Shown piece by piece: positions 1-12,852 of a stretch of DNA of 64,000 nt. The DNA is from Sipunculus nudus (Eukaryota; Annelida; Sipuncula; Golfingiida; Sipunculidae): NCBI GenBank assembly GCA_026874595.1, contig CM049310.1, forward strand, positions 91,433,556-91,497,555, written 5' to 3'. The position numbers and the translations under genes are program-made. The notes below the pieces were generated by a model. It was not told the DNA's origin. It searched no databases and was given only the letters and a program-made list of their open reading frames with translations. The stretch's first letter is position 1, and each line of letters starts with the position of its first letter.

Positions 1-2400
1 TACATAAAAAAAATTAAGATTTTTTTTCATGAAAATGCTAGTACAATTGGTTATCCCATTATTGTATAGTCAATGGTAAAAACTATAAAAAGTCTCCCTG
101 ACTCTGGTTCATGTTGTATTTCTTATCCCTCCGGCCCAATAAAGATACTGTATAAATGTTTATGGGAAATCAGTCTTGGTCAGAGATGTAAAACTAGGAG
201 GGGATGTCATTTTAAGAACGAAAAAATTATAAAGGAAAATACTAAAAACTAATAGCAAAAAGTCCTAAGGAAATCCGAAACCCTTGTTAGTAATACGTCA
301 ATCCCAAAACCTGCCTTTATAAAGACAGGAAGAGTCGTCCACGTTATCTGATACCTTGGGTCTCAGAAGAGCAATCAGTCTTTTAGAAAAAGGTCCAGGT
401 AGCTTTTTTTCGAGAAGATAAAGGACAGGCTTTCTGGCTCATTGTTTGTCTATGACAGATGACTAGAGTTGTGGACTTTGAATAAAAACGACATCTGATA
501 TAAACATATCACAAGATTGGTTTTTGAATACCGCCGGAAACAAGACGAAGGAATGATGTTTAGACTTCTCTCAAAGGGGCAATTCACCAAATAAATTATT
601 TAAATTTCTCAAACAAGTTACTTTTACTGTACCTGAGGCCAGTATTAATTTCAAATTAATCATGTATATTTTAATTACAAGAAACTTTTAAACAAAGTGT
701 AACGTGAAATAGTGGCCAATCCTGTCCAGCAAACAGCTATACATGAAACAAAAGCTTTATCATTTCTGGTCAAACAGGCGAGATTTGATCAGACTAGATT
801 AGATAGAGCCTATAAAATGCCACAACATGCAGAAAACCAGACCTCTGTGGCCTTAAAACGTGGCAGATTATGAGCAGTTTCGTGAAATGTTGCTTCTTCT
901 CTTTTGACTGCCCATGTCGCGAGATATAACGAGACTCTAGTCCATGATAGATTATCAAATGCTTCTAAAAGCAGTAAACTAGACCTGTATAGCTAAAACA
1001 AAATGACCGAGTTAATGGAATTTCTGTCCTTTCTCGCTTGACAGCCGACGTCGCCATATTAAACGTTATAAGAATTTACTTAAATCTCATATATTCTCGT
1101 TTGACGCCCAACTTCACGAGAACATATTTTTAGAAATATACAATAGCAGTGCAGGTAATTTCTGTTAAGAAAGATCATTATAACGCCTCTGTGAAGGGAG
1201 TAGGAGCTAGTTTATCTACAAGCTGTTATCAAATAAATGTAAACTAAGTCAACTGGTCACTATAGTTCAAGCATCCTTTGCACAGCAATGCTTCGTCTGG
1301 CTTGCGACATGGCCTCGTTGAATGTGTTTAGGTAATTCTTGCGGGGTTCCTACTTGTTATAAACACGCGAGTATTAACAAAAGGAACAGACTGTGTGTGG
1401 TGGGTTCGGCACTTTCTAACATTTTTTTTATAAAGGTGCACCGCATATTCTTTAGTTAATAGAAGTCAGGTATCAGAAAACGCCAATTCAACTATCAACA
1501 TTCTTTTTTCTAACATGGATTTCTAAAATGATCGATGTGTCCTGATATATCATATAAGCTTTACAAATTAAAAAGCATAATAAAGTATATTTTATATGCA
1601 CATTCTTTAAAAGTATATTTTAAAAATCTATAGAAGACCACGTTTGCTGAGAATTTAACAATCAAAACTTATTTTATGATAATATATTTATGGTGTGAAT
1701 GATGTAGGAGTACAGGGAAAGTATACACTGTATTTGTAAAAAATGTTTTCAGATTTACCTTGAGTTGAGTAGCAAACTGATCCGAAAGGAAATACTTTCG
1801 GAGGACCTTCATATGATATCCGTGACAGAAACTTTATTTCCAAAGCAGAATACTTGATCTCAAAGACACTTTGAAAGTGTAACAATATATGTTATACTCT
1901 CATAGATACAGGACACTATTACGGTGATAACCGTAATTAATAAATTGTCTAGCTATAATATGCAACTCTTACACTTATTTATTTTGCTTATAATTCCCCA
2001 TGAGCTTAATTTTCTTAAAATTCTTATTCATCACATATGTCAATGTTAATGTGGTATTCCAAGTTATTCGCAATACAATAATGGAAAATATAACTTTTTT
2101 ATATTCCCTTGCCCTTTGGAATCGCACAGACCCAATGATTCTCAGCGGTGTCAACATTAGCGAACTGTCTTGAATTGGTGTATATAATTAATACAAATTT
2201 AGTCCACTTTCTTTACTTTTAAGAATTATTTGTAGGGAATATTTGCCTTTTTAGGGAATATTTAGCAGCATTGCAAAGAACCTGATCTTCATTTGCAAAA
2301 AAAAAAATAATAATAACCAAGAAAAAAGCGAGCAACGAATCCGGGGATCGAAAGTTTTTGTTTGGCCTTAACGTAAGATCTATAGAATAGAGGGCCATAT
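1..2400. other. Non-coding stretch, no gene recognised
   Basis: No frame longer than about 65 codons and none with recognisable sense. The only structure I see is three degenerate copies of a TTGACNGCC-CGTCGCGA-like string at about 901-926, 1034-1060 and 1095-1122. Confidence 0.5.
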
Positions 2401-2474
2401 TTAATTCAAACTATTATTAAATTATAAACATATTTATTAAACATGGATTATACAAGCAGTTATTATAAATAATT

Positions 2475-2640
2475 TAGGCACTCTCCATGGCTTAGATGGT
2501 GGCGTCTGGTAGAGTCAAGAGGTGGAAGAAACCGGAGAAAACCACTGGCCTTGGACGGGCCACTGCAACCTACACTCATAGCCACGCCGGGGATCGAACC
2601 CGGGTAGCCAGCGGGGCGTTTTACCCCTCGACTGTCCAGA
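2475..2640 (-). mobile_element. tRNA-headed SINE, minus strand
   Basis: Read on the minus strand it has a box A-like GAGGGGTAAAACG and a box B GGGTTCGATCCCC (2590-2602), then a non-tRNA body with CTCCGGTTTCTTCCACC. The acceptor stem does not close, so it is not a tRNA gene. Confidence 0.6.
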
Positions 2641-3216
2641 TTATTAGCAGGATTATTATTATCTTGGTTCATCATGCACTTTAGATTAACAAGTTAATTA
2701 ACTGAATAATTTTCGTTTAAAGGCTGAATCAGAAATGAACTATTCCTATATCGTGCATTATCAATATGGGATATTACAATTAAAAAATACTAATTAAGAT
2801 GCCCCTAATAGTCAGCCTTATACACTCTGAATATATTAACTGTGTCATAACACTCCAAAGATGTCTGGCATCTACTGGCCCTACAGACCCTCATGTTCTA
2901 GCAAGTCTTTCTGTCTCTCGGACATCAATATAACCTTCCATCAATATAAACATTGGGGTGACACTCAACTGTCACTTAACTCTCCAATATGCATATTTGT
3001 ATAACGTATTTTATAGGAATATTCAGTTCACAGTCAGTGGATTATACTGCCGACAAGCCTTAGACAAAAGACGCACATACATTTTATATAATTCAGTTGA
3101 AACAGATCTTCAAGCAATGATGTCATGTTGCTGCCTTTTAAAGTTACATAAACATTTGCAATAACATGTGTATTATGGGGGTAGAGGAGGATGCGATGAC
3201 AGATGTAACTGTGATA

Positions 3217-3480
3217 TTCTTCTGTGGCTCAGGGGTAGAGCACAGGACTAAAAACCGGGAGACCGTGAGTTCGAATCTCGACCGAGGCGATGAGATTTTT
3301 CACGGTCGGCCCCCACCAAGGGTTAGCGCTCTGCAGGCCTTATAGCCGTGTTTCACTTATAATCGAGTGCGCCTTTCGGGGGTTCCTCGGTGGTATGACC
3401 CAGCAATGAGGACGATTTCCCACCCAGGACCCACATGTGCATTAGTCAACGGGCCTGGTTAAGGCAAGGATAAAAAATAG
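3217..3480 (+). mobile_element. tRNA-headed SINE, family A
   Basis: Box A TGGCTCAGGGGTAGAG at 3225-3240 and box B GAGTTCGAATC at 3267-3277 are followed by a ~200-bp body ending in GGATAAAAAATAG. The segment at about 3345-3410 (TTCCTCGGTGGTATGACC) recurs inverted at 8085-8150. Confidence 0.7.
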
Positions 3481-3735
3481 AGGAAATCTGTGATACTACT
3501 CTGTCACGTGGTCCGAAACCAGAATAGAATTCTGCAGATGTACATATACGTAGTTAAGTTAAAAAATAGTAGCGGTTACCTCCACCAAAACATGTGATAC
3601 TGTTACTGTGATGGAGTGTTTTCTATCTGACCATATCACGATGTGATTGTATGTATTTTAAACTTCTTCAATTTTAACTCTATCTTATTGTATCCGCCAA
3701 AACAGAGTTTTTCGGATACTATGTTTTCAGCTGGA

Positions 3736-3762
3736 CGCCGCCGCCGCCGCCGCCGCCGCCGC
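3736..3762 (+). repeat. (GCC)9 microsatellite
   Basis: A nine-fold GCC run in otherwise AT-rich DNA, at the left edge of the region leading into the palindromic satellite. Confidence 0.85.
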
Positions 3763-3924
3763 GTAGGTGTCCGGAGAACTCCTCTGTAACCACTGGGCGG
3801 AATTTTCCGAAACCCGGGATTATGTTCGGGTCACATGTGTTTTGCTGCGCCCCGATTTTGTTTTGACCTCTGACCTTTCCTCTGCGTTCTGCGTCCGTTT
3901 GTGCGTCTGTTTCCACACATAAAC

Positions 3925-5300
3925 CCACATATCTCGGGAACCGTTTGACCGATCAGGAAAATTTTTTTGCACAAATGTAGCCCTCGGAGAGCTTTATAAC
4001 ATACACCAAAAATGGTGGCGCCACCTGCAACCATGTTTGCACAGTGTCCATCTATTCATCTGCCTTGGGTTAAAATCACTCATATCTCTGCAGTCACTTG
4101 ACTAATTCACCTGAAATTCCGCATGCGTAAACATCCTGGATAGCTTTTCTGATTTTATGACAGGTGGCGCCACCTACATTCACGTTTACGCTGCAGACAT
4201 CCAAGCTCATATCTCAGGAACCGTTTGACCGATCAGGAAAATTCTTTTGCACAAATGTAGCCCTTGGAGAGCTTTATAATATACACAAAAAATGGTGGCG
4301 CCACCTGCAACCATGTTTGCACAGTGTCCATCTGTTCGTCTGCCTTGGGTTAAAATCACTCATATCTCTGCAGTGACTTGACTAATTCACCTGAAATTTG
4401 GCATGCGTATACATCCTGGATAGCTTTTCTGATTTTATGACAGGTGGCGCCACCTACATTCACGTTTACGCTGCAGACATCCAAGCTCATATCTCAGGAA
4501 CCTTTTGACCGATCAGGAATTTTTTTTTGCACAAATGTAGCCCTTGGAGAGCTTTATAACATACACAAAAAATGGTGGCGCCACCTGCAACCATGTTTGC
4601 ACAGTGTCCATCTGTTCGTCTGCCTTGGGTTAAAATCACTAATATCTCTGCAGTGGTTTGACTAATTCACCTGAAATTCAGCATGCTTATACATCCTGGA
4701 TAGCTTTTCTGATTTTATGACAGGTGGCGCCACCTACAATCAAGTTTACGCTGTAGACATCCAAGCTCTTATCTAGGGAACGGTTTGACCGATTGGGCCA
4801 AAATTTTGCATGTGTATAAATCATACGCAAAACTGGTGGCGCCACCTGCAGCCATGTTTGCACAGCTCCCGTCAGTTTGTCTTTCATGGGATAAAATGAC
4901 TCATATCTCGGCAGTGGTTTGACATATCTGCCTAAAATTTTGCAAGTTTATACATCCCCGACAGCTCTCTTGATTTTATGACATGTGGCGCCACCTGCAT
5001 TCTAGTTTATGCAGCAGATATCCAAGCTCATATCTTGGGAAACGTTTGACCGATTGGGCCAAAGTTTTGCATGTGTATAGTTCTCACAAAGCTCTTTATC
5101 ATACGCTAAACTGGTGGCGCCACCTGCAACCCTTTTTTGCACAGCGTCCATCTGTTTGTCTGCCAAGGGCAAAAATCACTCATATACAATATAGTGGTTT
5201 GACTTATCTGCCTTAAATTTTGCATATGTATACAACTTGGACGGCTTTCTGGATTTTTTTGTAGGTAGCGCAACCTACATACACAATTTGACTGCAGACA
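3925..5300 (+). repeat. Dimeric ~280-bp satellite with GGTGGCGCCACC palindromes
   Basis: About five units. Each has two diverged ~140-bp halves starting CTCATATCTC and each half carries the 12-bp palindrome: 4014, 4163, 4294, 4443, 4574, 4723, 4835, 4984 (one mismatch), 5113 and a decayed copy near 5262. The gap between first and second palindrome of a pair is always 149 bases; the other gap is 131, 131, 112 or 129. The right-hand units are more diverged. Open frames of about 70 codons in it are by-products of the repeat. Confidence 0.88.
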
Positions 5301-5889
5301 TCCATGCTAATATGCAACACTTCACCCGTTCCACTCTGATTTAGGCGGATACAAGTAGTCGCTTGTCGACTACCCGTATTCTAGTTATATTTTTATAATG
5401 ATGTTCGGTGCATTCTAGTAACAATGATTACTGTGTTCTTTTTTATAGATGTTAGGGCACAATATAACGCTCATGTAAGGATATATTAAGGATATCTTAT
5501 CTTTATCTACACTATCAATCCCTTATCGCAGGATACAAAAGTTTCCAAATAAATCACCCGAAATGACGAAATAAATAGTGACCTACTAAATAAACTAGGG
5601 ATCTGTCATGTTTGTGTGTGAATACACACAGTCCATCTGTAAATCTGTTTACCATAACAAGACTGTGTGACGAGAGGCCTGATCTGGCGCATGCGCAAGA
5701 AACACAAGCAAGGAGACGAGACAGGAAACACCAGAGAAATCGGTTAGACGCTCAAAGGGTCCCAGTCACCTATCTTATCTTTATAAAGAAAAGGCAATCC
5801 CTTAGAAATCACCGCACACAGGCTGCTTGCTTTGTATACATCAACGTGTTTATAATGTATGGGACCACGCAAAATTAATCAAACAAATT

Positions 5890-6090
5890 CAGCCCGGGCA
5901 TCTGGAAGCAAGTCAGATAAGTCACAGCTTTGCAAAGGACGTCTTGCAACAAGTGACCTATCAACCTCCACATATATGCAACATACCATCTTAGGTTATA
6001 TGATTTTTTACCGTTTGTCAATTTGCTGTGTTAACAAACATGTTGTTGATAAACGAGTTCACACATCCTTCATATATAAGAACGTTTCCC
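5890..6090 (+). repeat. Dispersed repeat R1, copy 1
   Basis: Shares blocks with 44170-44375 in the same order: TTTGCAAA, CTTTCAAC/CTATCAAC, CACCTTAGGTTATA-like text, GTTGATAAAC and AGTTCACRCATCC. No coding sense. Confidence 0.55.
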
Positions 6091-7904
6091 AACAAAGTTG
6101 CCCTCAGTATTAATATTTACAAAGAGGAAGCCAGAAATCACATAAATCCTTATTAAAAAGGTAGGTGATTGGGCACCTTTATAAAATCTTGATTTGCAAA
6201 GATGCGATGGTGAGAAATGTGGGCTATGTCTATGTTTCCTTTTTGTGTACAGAAAGAATGCGGTTTTAATTCGCGGTACTATAAGATAACTTGGTATTTT
6301 AAGGAGAGGACACTCTATTTCTTGTATATATAACATACCTGGTAGGTGAATAGGTCCCTTTAAGAAAAAACGTTTTCGCTCTTGAATTGATTAACAATTC
6401 GTGAAAAACCAGTTGAATCAATAACAGCCACATACCCGTATGTATTCCTACGGAGAAGTAACTACTCTTTAGTTTCTTATCTCAACAGCCAATAGGGTGA
6501 CATATTTGTAATCTGAAACTTAATGAGCTATAAAAGTCTTTTTTGTAGCGAAGCGTAAATGTCAAATATCCCAGATAAATTTTCTTTATATATAATTGGA
6601 AGAATCGTTCTTATTATGTGATCAAACCGTTAAGTTTAATTGTAAATCTTGTGAAAGTCTATATGAATACCGTATGATAGTTTTTGAATATTTAAACGCC
6701 CACAATCGATATAATTAACTTTAAAATTGGACTCGTGGTAAAGAGATCAGAGTTTACTCCTTCCCTAGATGCACGATAACTAAACGGTGTATTGTCTTAT
6801 TTTATGTCCAGGCAATTAAGCAAAAGTGTAATAGTGTGTATGGAACTATTATGCGTTTTCTCAAGTGCGAGTTTCGTTGCATTCTGGAAAGCGTGGCCCG
6901 CGAACAACAGGACTTGTGAACAAAGCTCGTTCCCACTGGCGCCATTTATTTATAAACTCAGGCTTCTCGCTCACATTTACTTTAACTTTCACTCCCCATT
7001 ATTCCTAACATGCTCCCCCGACAAACAACATCAAACAAATCCTGTTACACCGTCCTTTCTAAATGTTCTTCCCCGGGACTGAAGAAGAGTTTCAAGGGCA
7101 ATACTTTTTATATGACTTGGTGAATGTATGAATATGGCATTAAGGGCTCCAGGAGAACACAAAGAAAGGTTACAAAAGGACTCTATCCTTGTTGGCTCTG
7201 TCTGCGCGGCGTGATATACTACATTTATGATACCAAATCAATTGGTGATCGATTATAAATGCTATTAAGTGGACTTGTACCCATTTCATTACCTTGTTTA
7301 CTGTCTGATACCAGGTCGTAATCGGTGCTCGTTCTCAAACAAAATAACTTAAGTACCTACAGAAGACAGCGAACAACACTTGCCAATCATAAGTCTGGCG
7401 CCAACAACAAAACTCCGGGCCCGAAACATTTGACGACCGCGACGCAGCAACACACGGGGGTCGTACCGGCAGCACTCGCTGGTACTCGCTTTAGAAAACA
7501 CACAAAAATAAATTTATCAATATTGAGCAGTCCGCGGTAAGCAAATTTGGCGACATTATCTGACTTGGCATGGATATAAAATCACGATTACATTTCAGTG
7601 TAAATTTGGTTTAATCTGCCGGATAAAATGAAAGTAAAACATTTTTATTTTTACGATCATGTCCCCAGAATACACTTCCCATTTATAACACTGATACACG
7701 TCTTATTTCTAGCAGGGAGTCTCTAACAAATGAAGCTTCAGCGTCTGATATGTTTTATTTTGTTGATAAGGTACGTCTACGACAATGTGTGCGATTGCCT
7801 ACGACAAAATTGCCATGGACTAAAATAAAGAAATTACTTACTTTCCATGTATACCTGGAAATCAGTCAGACACATATACCTCTAGTGACATTCTGGATCA
7901 ACGG

Positions 7905-8150
7905 CCCTCTGTAGTCCAGGGGGAGAGTACAGGTCTCAAAGTCGTGAGTTCGGATCTTACCTAATGCGGCGAGATTTTTTCAGCCTCCATTTCGAACCAC
8001 ATGAGAGGGCATCAGCAAAGGCTACTTCACATGCTTAGCCGGTTGCTACTGCTGCTGCGGGCCCTTGGTGTGTAATTGTCGGCATTGCTGGGTCATACCA
8101 CCGAGGAATCCCCGAAGGGCACATTCTTTTGTGATTGAAACACGGCCGTG
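7905..8150 (+). mobile_element. Degenerate tRNA-headed SINE with inverted family A tail
   Basis: Box A-like GTCCAGGGGGAGAGTAC (7914-7930) and box B-like GAGTTCGGATC (7945-7955) precede an unrelated body. At 8085-8150 the sequence is the reverse complement of the family A SINE segment at 3345-3410. This looks like one SINE next to an opposite-strand fragment. Confidence 0.5.
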
Positions 8151-9449
8151 GGGCACAGCCTTTTCATAAAATCTGCAGGGATCTGTTTTCAATGAATACC
8201 AAAAACTACATAAAATTATACAGGGAACTGCATCGCACGTGCTTTCATTGTCCGTCTCTCTCTCTTTAAAAAACGTGGATGATAAAAAAAACTTTTTCAC
8301 AAAATCTGAAACAACTGATCTTCCACATTTTTTAAATTGTAAAGACGAACATCGGTATACCGACTGAATTGCAATTGTCGGTCGAGCTGTTGCAAACAAT
8401 TAGACCCCTCTTAGAGCATTTGTTTAATAGAATGTATAAAATAAATTTTGCAGCTATGTGGAAACACTTTTCTTTATGAAATATTTACTATATGTCTTTT
8501 CTGAATAGACTGTTTAGTCAATACTTGTCAAACTGTAAACGCCAGCCAACTGGTTGTTTTAGGAGTCGAAAAGAGAGCGACATTTATTTAATACACATTT
8601 CCGTTTCCTGATAAAAAATCATTTCTGCTTCGAAAAGGCCACATCTTACGTAGGTTCATATTTTGTTATATCTTTACAAACATAAACATAGAAACACACT
8701 CTTTGTGTATGTGTGGTCCTTTTGCATAAGTCTAGTAAAAGGTTTACTTGGAGTTTTTTTTTTCTTTTTTTTTTCGCCTTAGATTGTTGAATTTACGCAA
8801 CCTTCACATTATTGTACAGGACTCCACAAGACTAACACTTAAAGGCCAATCTGCCAACAAATTAAAAAAATCAAAAATTTATTTTAGAGTAGTTATACGG
8901 TATGTGCGTGCAAACCGGAATAAGACATGTCTAAAATTACTTCTGGGCAAGAACGTATGAAAAATTTTATTTAATATTAAGCTTTCCGCTTAAATACTGA
9001 TGTAATATGATATATACAGGTAAAATGATTAATAAAAGTGTTGTTTAAGCATTATATTTTATATTTAATTCTGAGCCTGCTGTTTTAATATCAATTACCA
9101 AATGCAAAATTAATATAAATAATGGATATTGCTTCAGAATGCTGAGTCAAGCAGATTATATTTTGCGTCCGGCAAGTCGTGCACTAAAACATTATAAAAA
9201 GATGTTAAAACTTATTGTTCGGTTTCATGTTCGTGTTGCGAGACATCGGTTTGACATAAAGGTCTTGTGTGAACATATATTAGCATCATTGACATAGAGG
9301 GGGCTTCCAATGTAGCTCCAGCTAAACAAACCGCTTGCTTCTTAGATTCATGTTACAGAAGCCAGCAGTACATGTGATCATTAGCAATATAAGAAATCAT
9401 CTATACATGTCCCAAACACAAGGATCAAATGACAAACTGCTTTAAAGGA

Positions 9450-9660
9450 ATGCATGTCTCCTCCATGTGGGGGCCCTATTGTGGAATGCTCCCCAACCCA
9501 TGTTTGCATTCACTTATCCCAAGCCCATATTCCCAGGTCATTCGTGCATGATAATTCCTTAATGGAAATCCTTAATCAGGATCATGTTCCGGATCCACAC
9601 CATCATCTAATCGATTCTTCATCGGCTTTTTTTCCGAATAGCCACGAAAGGGTGACTGAA
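9450..9660 (+). repeat. Dispersed repeat R2, copy 1
   Basis: Shares CTCCNCCATG, CATTCACTTATCC, TTCGTGCATGA and GTTCCGGATCCACACC-like blocks with 43230-43580 (same strand) and, inverted, with 17050-17395. Confidence 0.6.
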
Positions 9661-9800
9661 ATATTTCAGTTAGGTCTGATAAACAGTCGACCTATCTCAG
9701 GTCGCCAGACGTTTCGTCGCTATAGGCGGTTATCAAAATCCTAGCGCATCCTAGTGTCACTAAATTAGATCGGTTTTCAATATGCGTTAGCTATTCTTTT

Positions 9801-9814
9801 ACTGTATTTGATTT
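9801..9814. repeat. LINE target-site duplication, left copy
   Basis: actgtatttgattt, identical to 14291-14304. Confidence 0.85.
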
Positions 9815-10168
9815 GTATATGATGTTTTTCGTAATATTTTGTTTTTTCAAAAAACATTTTAAACTGTTTACAATTTAACTTGTACCAAATCCATACCAAC
9901 GACTGACAGTGTCAGTGACAATGACGCCTTTGGCGGTATCATACGTAATGTGAATGAACTCTGTTATAACAACGATGATATTGACAAGGCATCAGAAACA
10001 GGGTCACATTGCTTTCACTTTTCTAAAGTTTTCAACAGTAAGTGTTCAGTTTATTATCTTACAAATATATCTGTTTGCCCCCATCCATTCCAGCACGTTA
10101 TGTGGTATAACAGATTAATTGTCACTATTACATTAACAATCATAAAAGTCTCTTTTATCTACACTTGA
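9815..10168 (+). other. LINE 5' segment
   Basis: 354 bases between the duplication and the endonuclease start. A 72-codon frame (9950-10165) is in the same register and ends TGA directly before the ATG of the endonuclease (TGAATG). It shows no ORF1-type coiled coil or zinc knuckle, so it is either an ORF1 remnant or untranslated leader. Confidence 0.5.
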
Positions 10169-11107
10169 ATGAGTAATCTCAGTGTACTCTCACTTAATGC
10201 CCGGGGTCTTAGTCTTACCCCTAAAAGAAGACAATTATTTTATTGGTTGCAGAATAAAAGTCACAATATAATATTTCTCCAAGAGACACACAGCTCCCCA
10301 AACTCTGCTGAACAGTGGAGAGCAGAATGGGGCCACAGTATAATATTTAGTCATGGAGCCACCAATTCCCGAGGTGTGGCAATACTGATAAAAAACTGTG
10401 TGTCACATCAGATCCATAATGAACACAAAGATAAAGATGGAAGGGTCTTAGTGCTAGACATTACTATAGAAGGCATACGCCTTAATTTGGCAAATGTATA
10501 TGGACCAAACCAAATTAAAACAGACTTTTATTCTGATTTATTTGATAATTTATCACAGAGCCACAATGAGAATAATATAGTCGGAGGTGACTGGAACACC
10601 GTTATAAATCCTAAATTAGATAAGTCAAGTGGACAACTAGGGAATACAACTGTTAGTAATTTAATGAATGAATGGATCGAAGAACTTGATTTAATTGATG
10701 TTTGGCGTCATTTTCACTTCCAAAATAGACAACACACATGGATGAGAGATAAACCAACATATACTGGGAGTCGTATAGATTTTTTTCTTATATCTAAGGG
10801 TCTTTTAAGGCTAACTAAAGGGGCTAGTATTTTACCAGGGTATAACACAGATCACTCAGGGATTGATCTGCTTATGGAACCTCATGAAAGAAAACGAGGA
10901 CCAGGATTTTGGAAATTCAATACCTCCTTATTATATGATGAAGAATGTGTGAAGCAAATAAAGGATTGTATATTGACCACTGTAAATGAAAATAAAGAAG
11001 CTAATCCTACCTTATTATGGGATACCATAAAAATGACTATCCGGAGAACATGTATATGTCACAGCCATAGAAAACAAAAGAAAACCGAGAAGAAATTAGC
11101 AAGTTAG
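10169..11107 (+). pseudogene. LINE ORF2 part 1: APE-type endonuclease
   Basis: The 312-codon frame has every expected endonuclease motif in order: SLNARGL, QETH, GGDWNTV, GSRIDFFL and TDHSGI, which carry the Asn, Glu, Asp/Asn, Asp and Asp-His residues used for target nicking. The domain therefore looks catalytically intact. The frame is lost at an A-rich stretch (11070-11088); coding sense continues in another register (EEISKLEKDIMFLKNKIF) to about 11282, where a second shift in a T run restores the frame used by the reverse transcriptase. Confidence 0.88.
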
Positions 11108-11291
11108 AAAAAGATATAATGTTCTTGAAAAACAAAATATTTACAGACGCTGAGCAATGTGATAAACATAAATTAAAAGAGAAGGAACAACAAATATATA
11201 AGTATATAGAAGAAAAAGCCAGGAGGGCTGCCATCAGAAGCAAAACCAGGTGGTATGAGGAGGGTGAGAAATCAACAAAATATTTTTAAAT

Positions 11292-12755
11292 ATGGAGAAA
11301 AGGAATTACAACAGAAAGGTTGTCAGTAAACTTATTATAAATGGAAACAGAATAAACAATCCACAGGTAATATTAGAGAAAGAAAAAGTATTTTTCCAGG
11401 AACTTTATACTTCAAATCAACAACATGATGTTAGTAAAGTTGAAAATTTTCTTGAAAAATATAATATAAAAATGAATAAATTAAAAAAAACAATGTCTCC
11501 AGAAATCACAGAACAGGAAATATTAAATAGTTTAAAAACATGTGCAAATGGAAAATCGCCAGGGACAGATGGTTTCCCCATTGAGTTTTACCAATTTTTT
11601 TGGAATGACATTAAGAGATATTACATGGACAGCATCAGATATAGTTTTAGTACAGGGCTTTTATCAATAACTCAGAGGCAGGGTATAATTAGCCTTCTCC
11701 CTAAAAAGGGAAAAGATGAACTTTATCTCAAAAACTGGAGACCACTTACACTCTTGAACTGTGATTATAAAATTATTTCAAAATGCATTGCGAACAGAAT
11801 AAAACAGTTTCTCCCAACTTTAATTCACGGGGACCAGACAGGGTTTATGCAGGGAAGATATATAGGGGAAAATGTTGCAAAAGTTATGACTTTGTCTGAA
11901 TATTTATTACAAAATAAAGAAAAAGCTTTCCTCATGGCTGTCGACTTTGAAAAAGCCTTCGATTTTTTAGAATGGGATTATATTTATAAAATTTTAGAAT
12001 TAATGAACTTTGATTTGCATATTATCTCTATGATTAAAATATTGAATACTAACATCTCCAGCTGTGTTATAAATAATGGTTATATCTCTGAATTTTTTTA
12101 AGTAAATAGAGGAGTCAGACAAGGCTGTCCCCTATCCCCCTATTTATTTATACTTGCTATTGAATTACTGGCAGAGGCTATAAGATCAAATGAAAAAATA
12201 AATGGAATCTCATCCAAACATGGTGTTTTTAAAATAATACAGTATGCAGATGACACAGTGGTGTTTACAAAAGATATCGCTAGCATACAAGAAACTCTTA
12301 ATGTATTTTCTGAATTTAATAATATCACAGGTTTAAGGATCAACCGAGACAAAACAGCTATAATGCCCTTAACAGAAGGGAAATATGAAGAAAAAGACAT
12401 AGTTACAAATTTAGGTTTGACCTGGGCTGACAAACAATTAAACTTACTAGGAATTACTATGACACCTTCCATGAAAAATGTTGTACAGTTAAATTATACA
12501 CCAAAAATACAAAAAATAAAGAGTGTGATATCTGTATGGTCTCGCAGAAAACTCACACCCCTAGGAAAAATTACCATTATAAAGAGTTTCCTTATTTCCC
12601 AGGTAATTTATTTATTATCAGTTCTCCCTTCCCCAACAAAACAAATTTTGAAAGAAATACAGAAATTGCTATTTAAATTCATATGGCATAAAGGTAGAGA
12701 ATCAGTTAAAAGGAACATTTTTTATGCACCTACAGATTGTGGGGGCTTAGCATGA
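11292..12755 (+). pseudogene. LINE ORF2 part 2: reverse transcriptase
   Basis: One frame runs from 11292 to the TAA at 12099 and, with that single stop as the only break, on to 12755. Motifs in order: GKSPGTDGFPIEFY, NWRPLTLLNCDYKIISK, GDQTGFMQGRYIGEN, VDFEKAFD (catalytic Asp), the stop, GVRQGCPLSPYLF, then YADDTVVF (catalytic Asp pair) and the thumb region WSRRKLTPLGKITIIKSFL. The TAA sits in a T/A run and looks like a simple nonsense change. The frame ends where a 41-bp unit has been repeated. Confidence 0.9.
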
Positions 12756-12852
12756 TACATCTACCAACACTATAGATTGTGGGGGGCTTAGCATGATGCA
12801 TCTACCAACACTATAGATTGTGGGGGGCTTAGCATGATACATCTACCAACAC
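12737..12852 (+). repeat. 41-bp tandem triplication inside the LINE
   Basis: Three consecutive copies of a unit containing agattgtggggg, cttagcatga and catctaccaacac. The first has five G and the other two have six, which shifts the reading frame. Only one copy fits the reverse-transcriptase protein (CGGLSMIHLPTQD), so this is a post-insertion expansion. Confidence 0.85.

Larger units (their letters stand above)
5301..9440. other. Non-coding stretch with repeat fragments
   Basis: No gene recognised. It holds a dispersed repeat (5890-6090), a degenerate tRNA-headed SINE near 7905 and an inverted SINE family A fragment at 8085-8150. The longest frame (8046-8399, minus, 117 codons) lies over the SINE pieces and has no protein-like pattern. 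Confidence 0.5.

Noticed and set aside
3217-3300. Possible tRNA gene with good A and B boxes
   Set aside because: The acceptor stem does not pair and a SINE body follows; the same applies to the heads at 2.6, 7.9, 16.6 and 40.3 kb.
4164-5216. Several similar ~70-codon open frames in series
   Set aside because: They are translations of the 280-bp satellite; the frames end at repeat boundaries and have no start context or domain.
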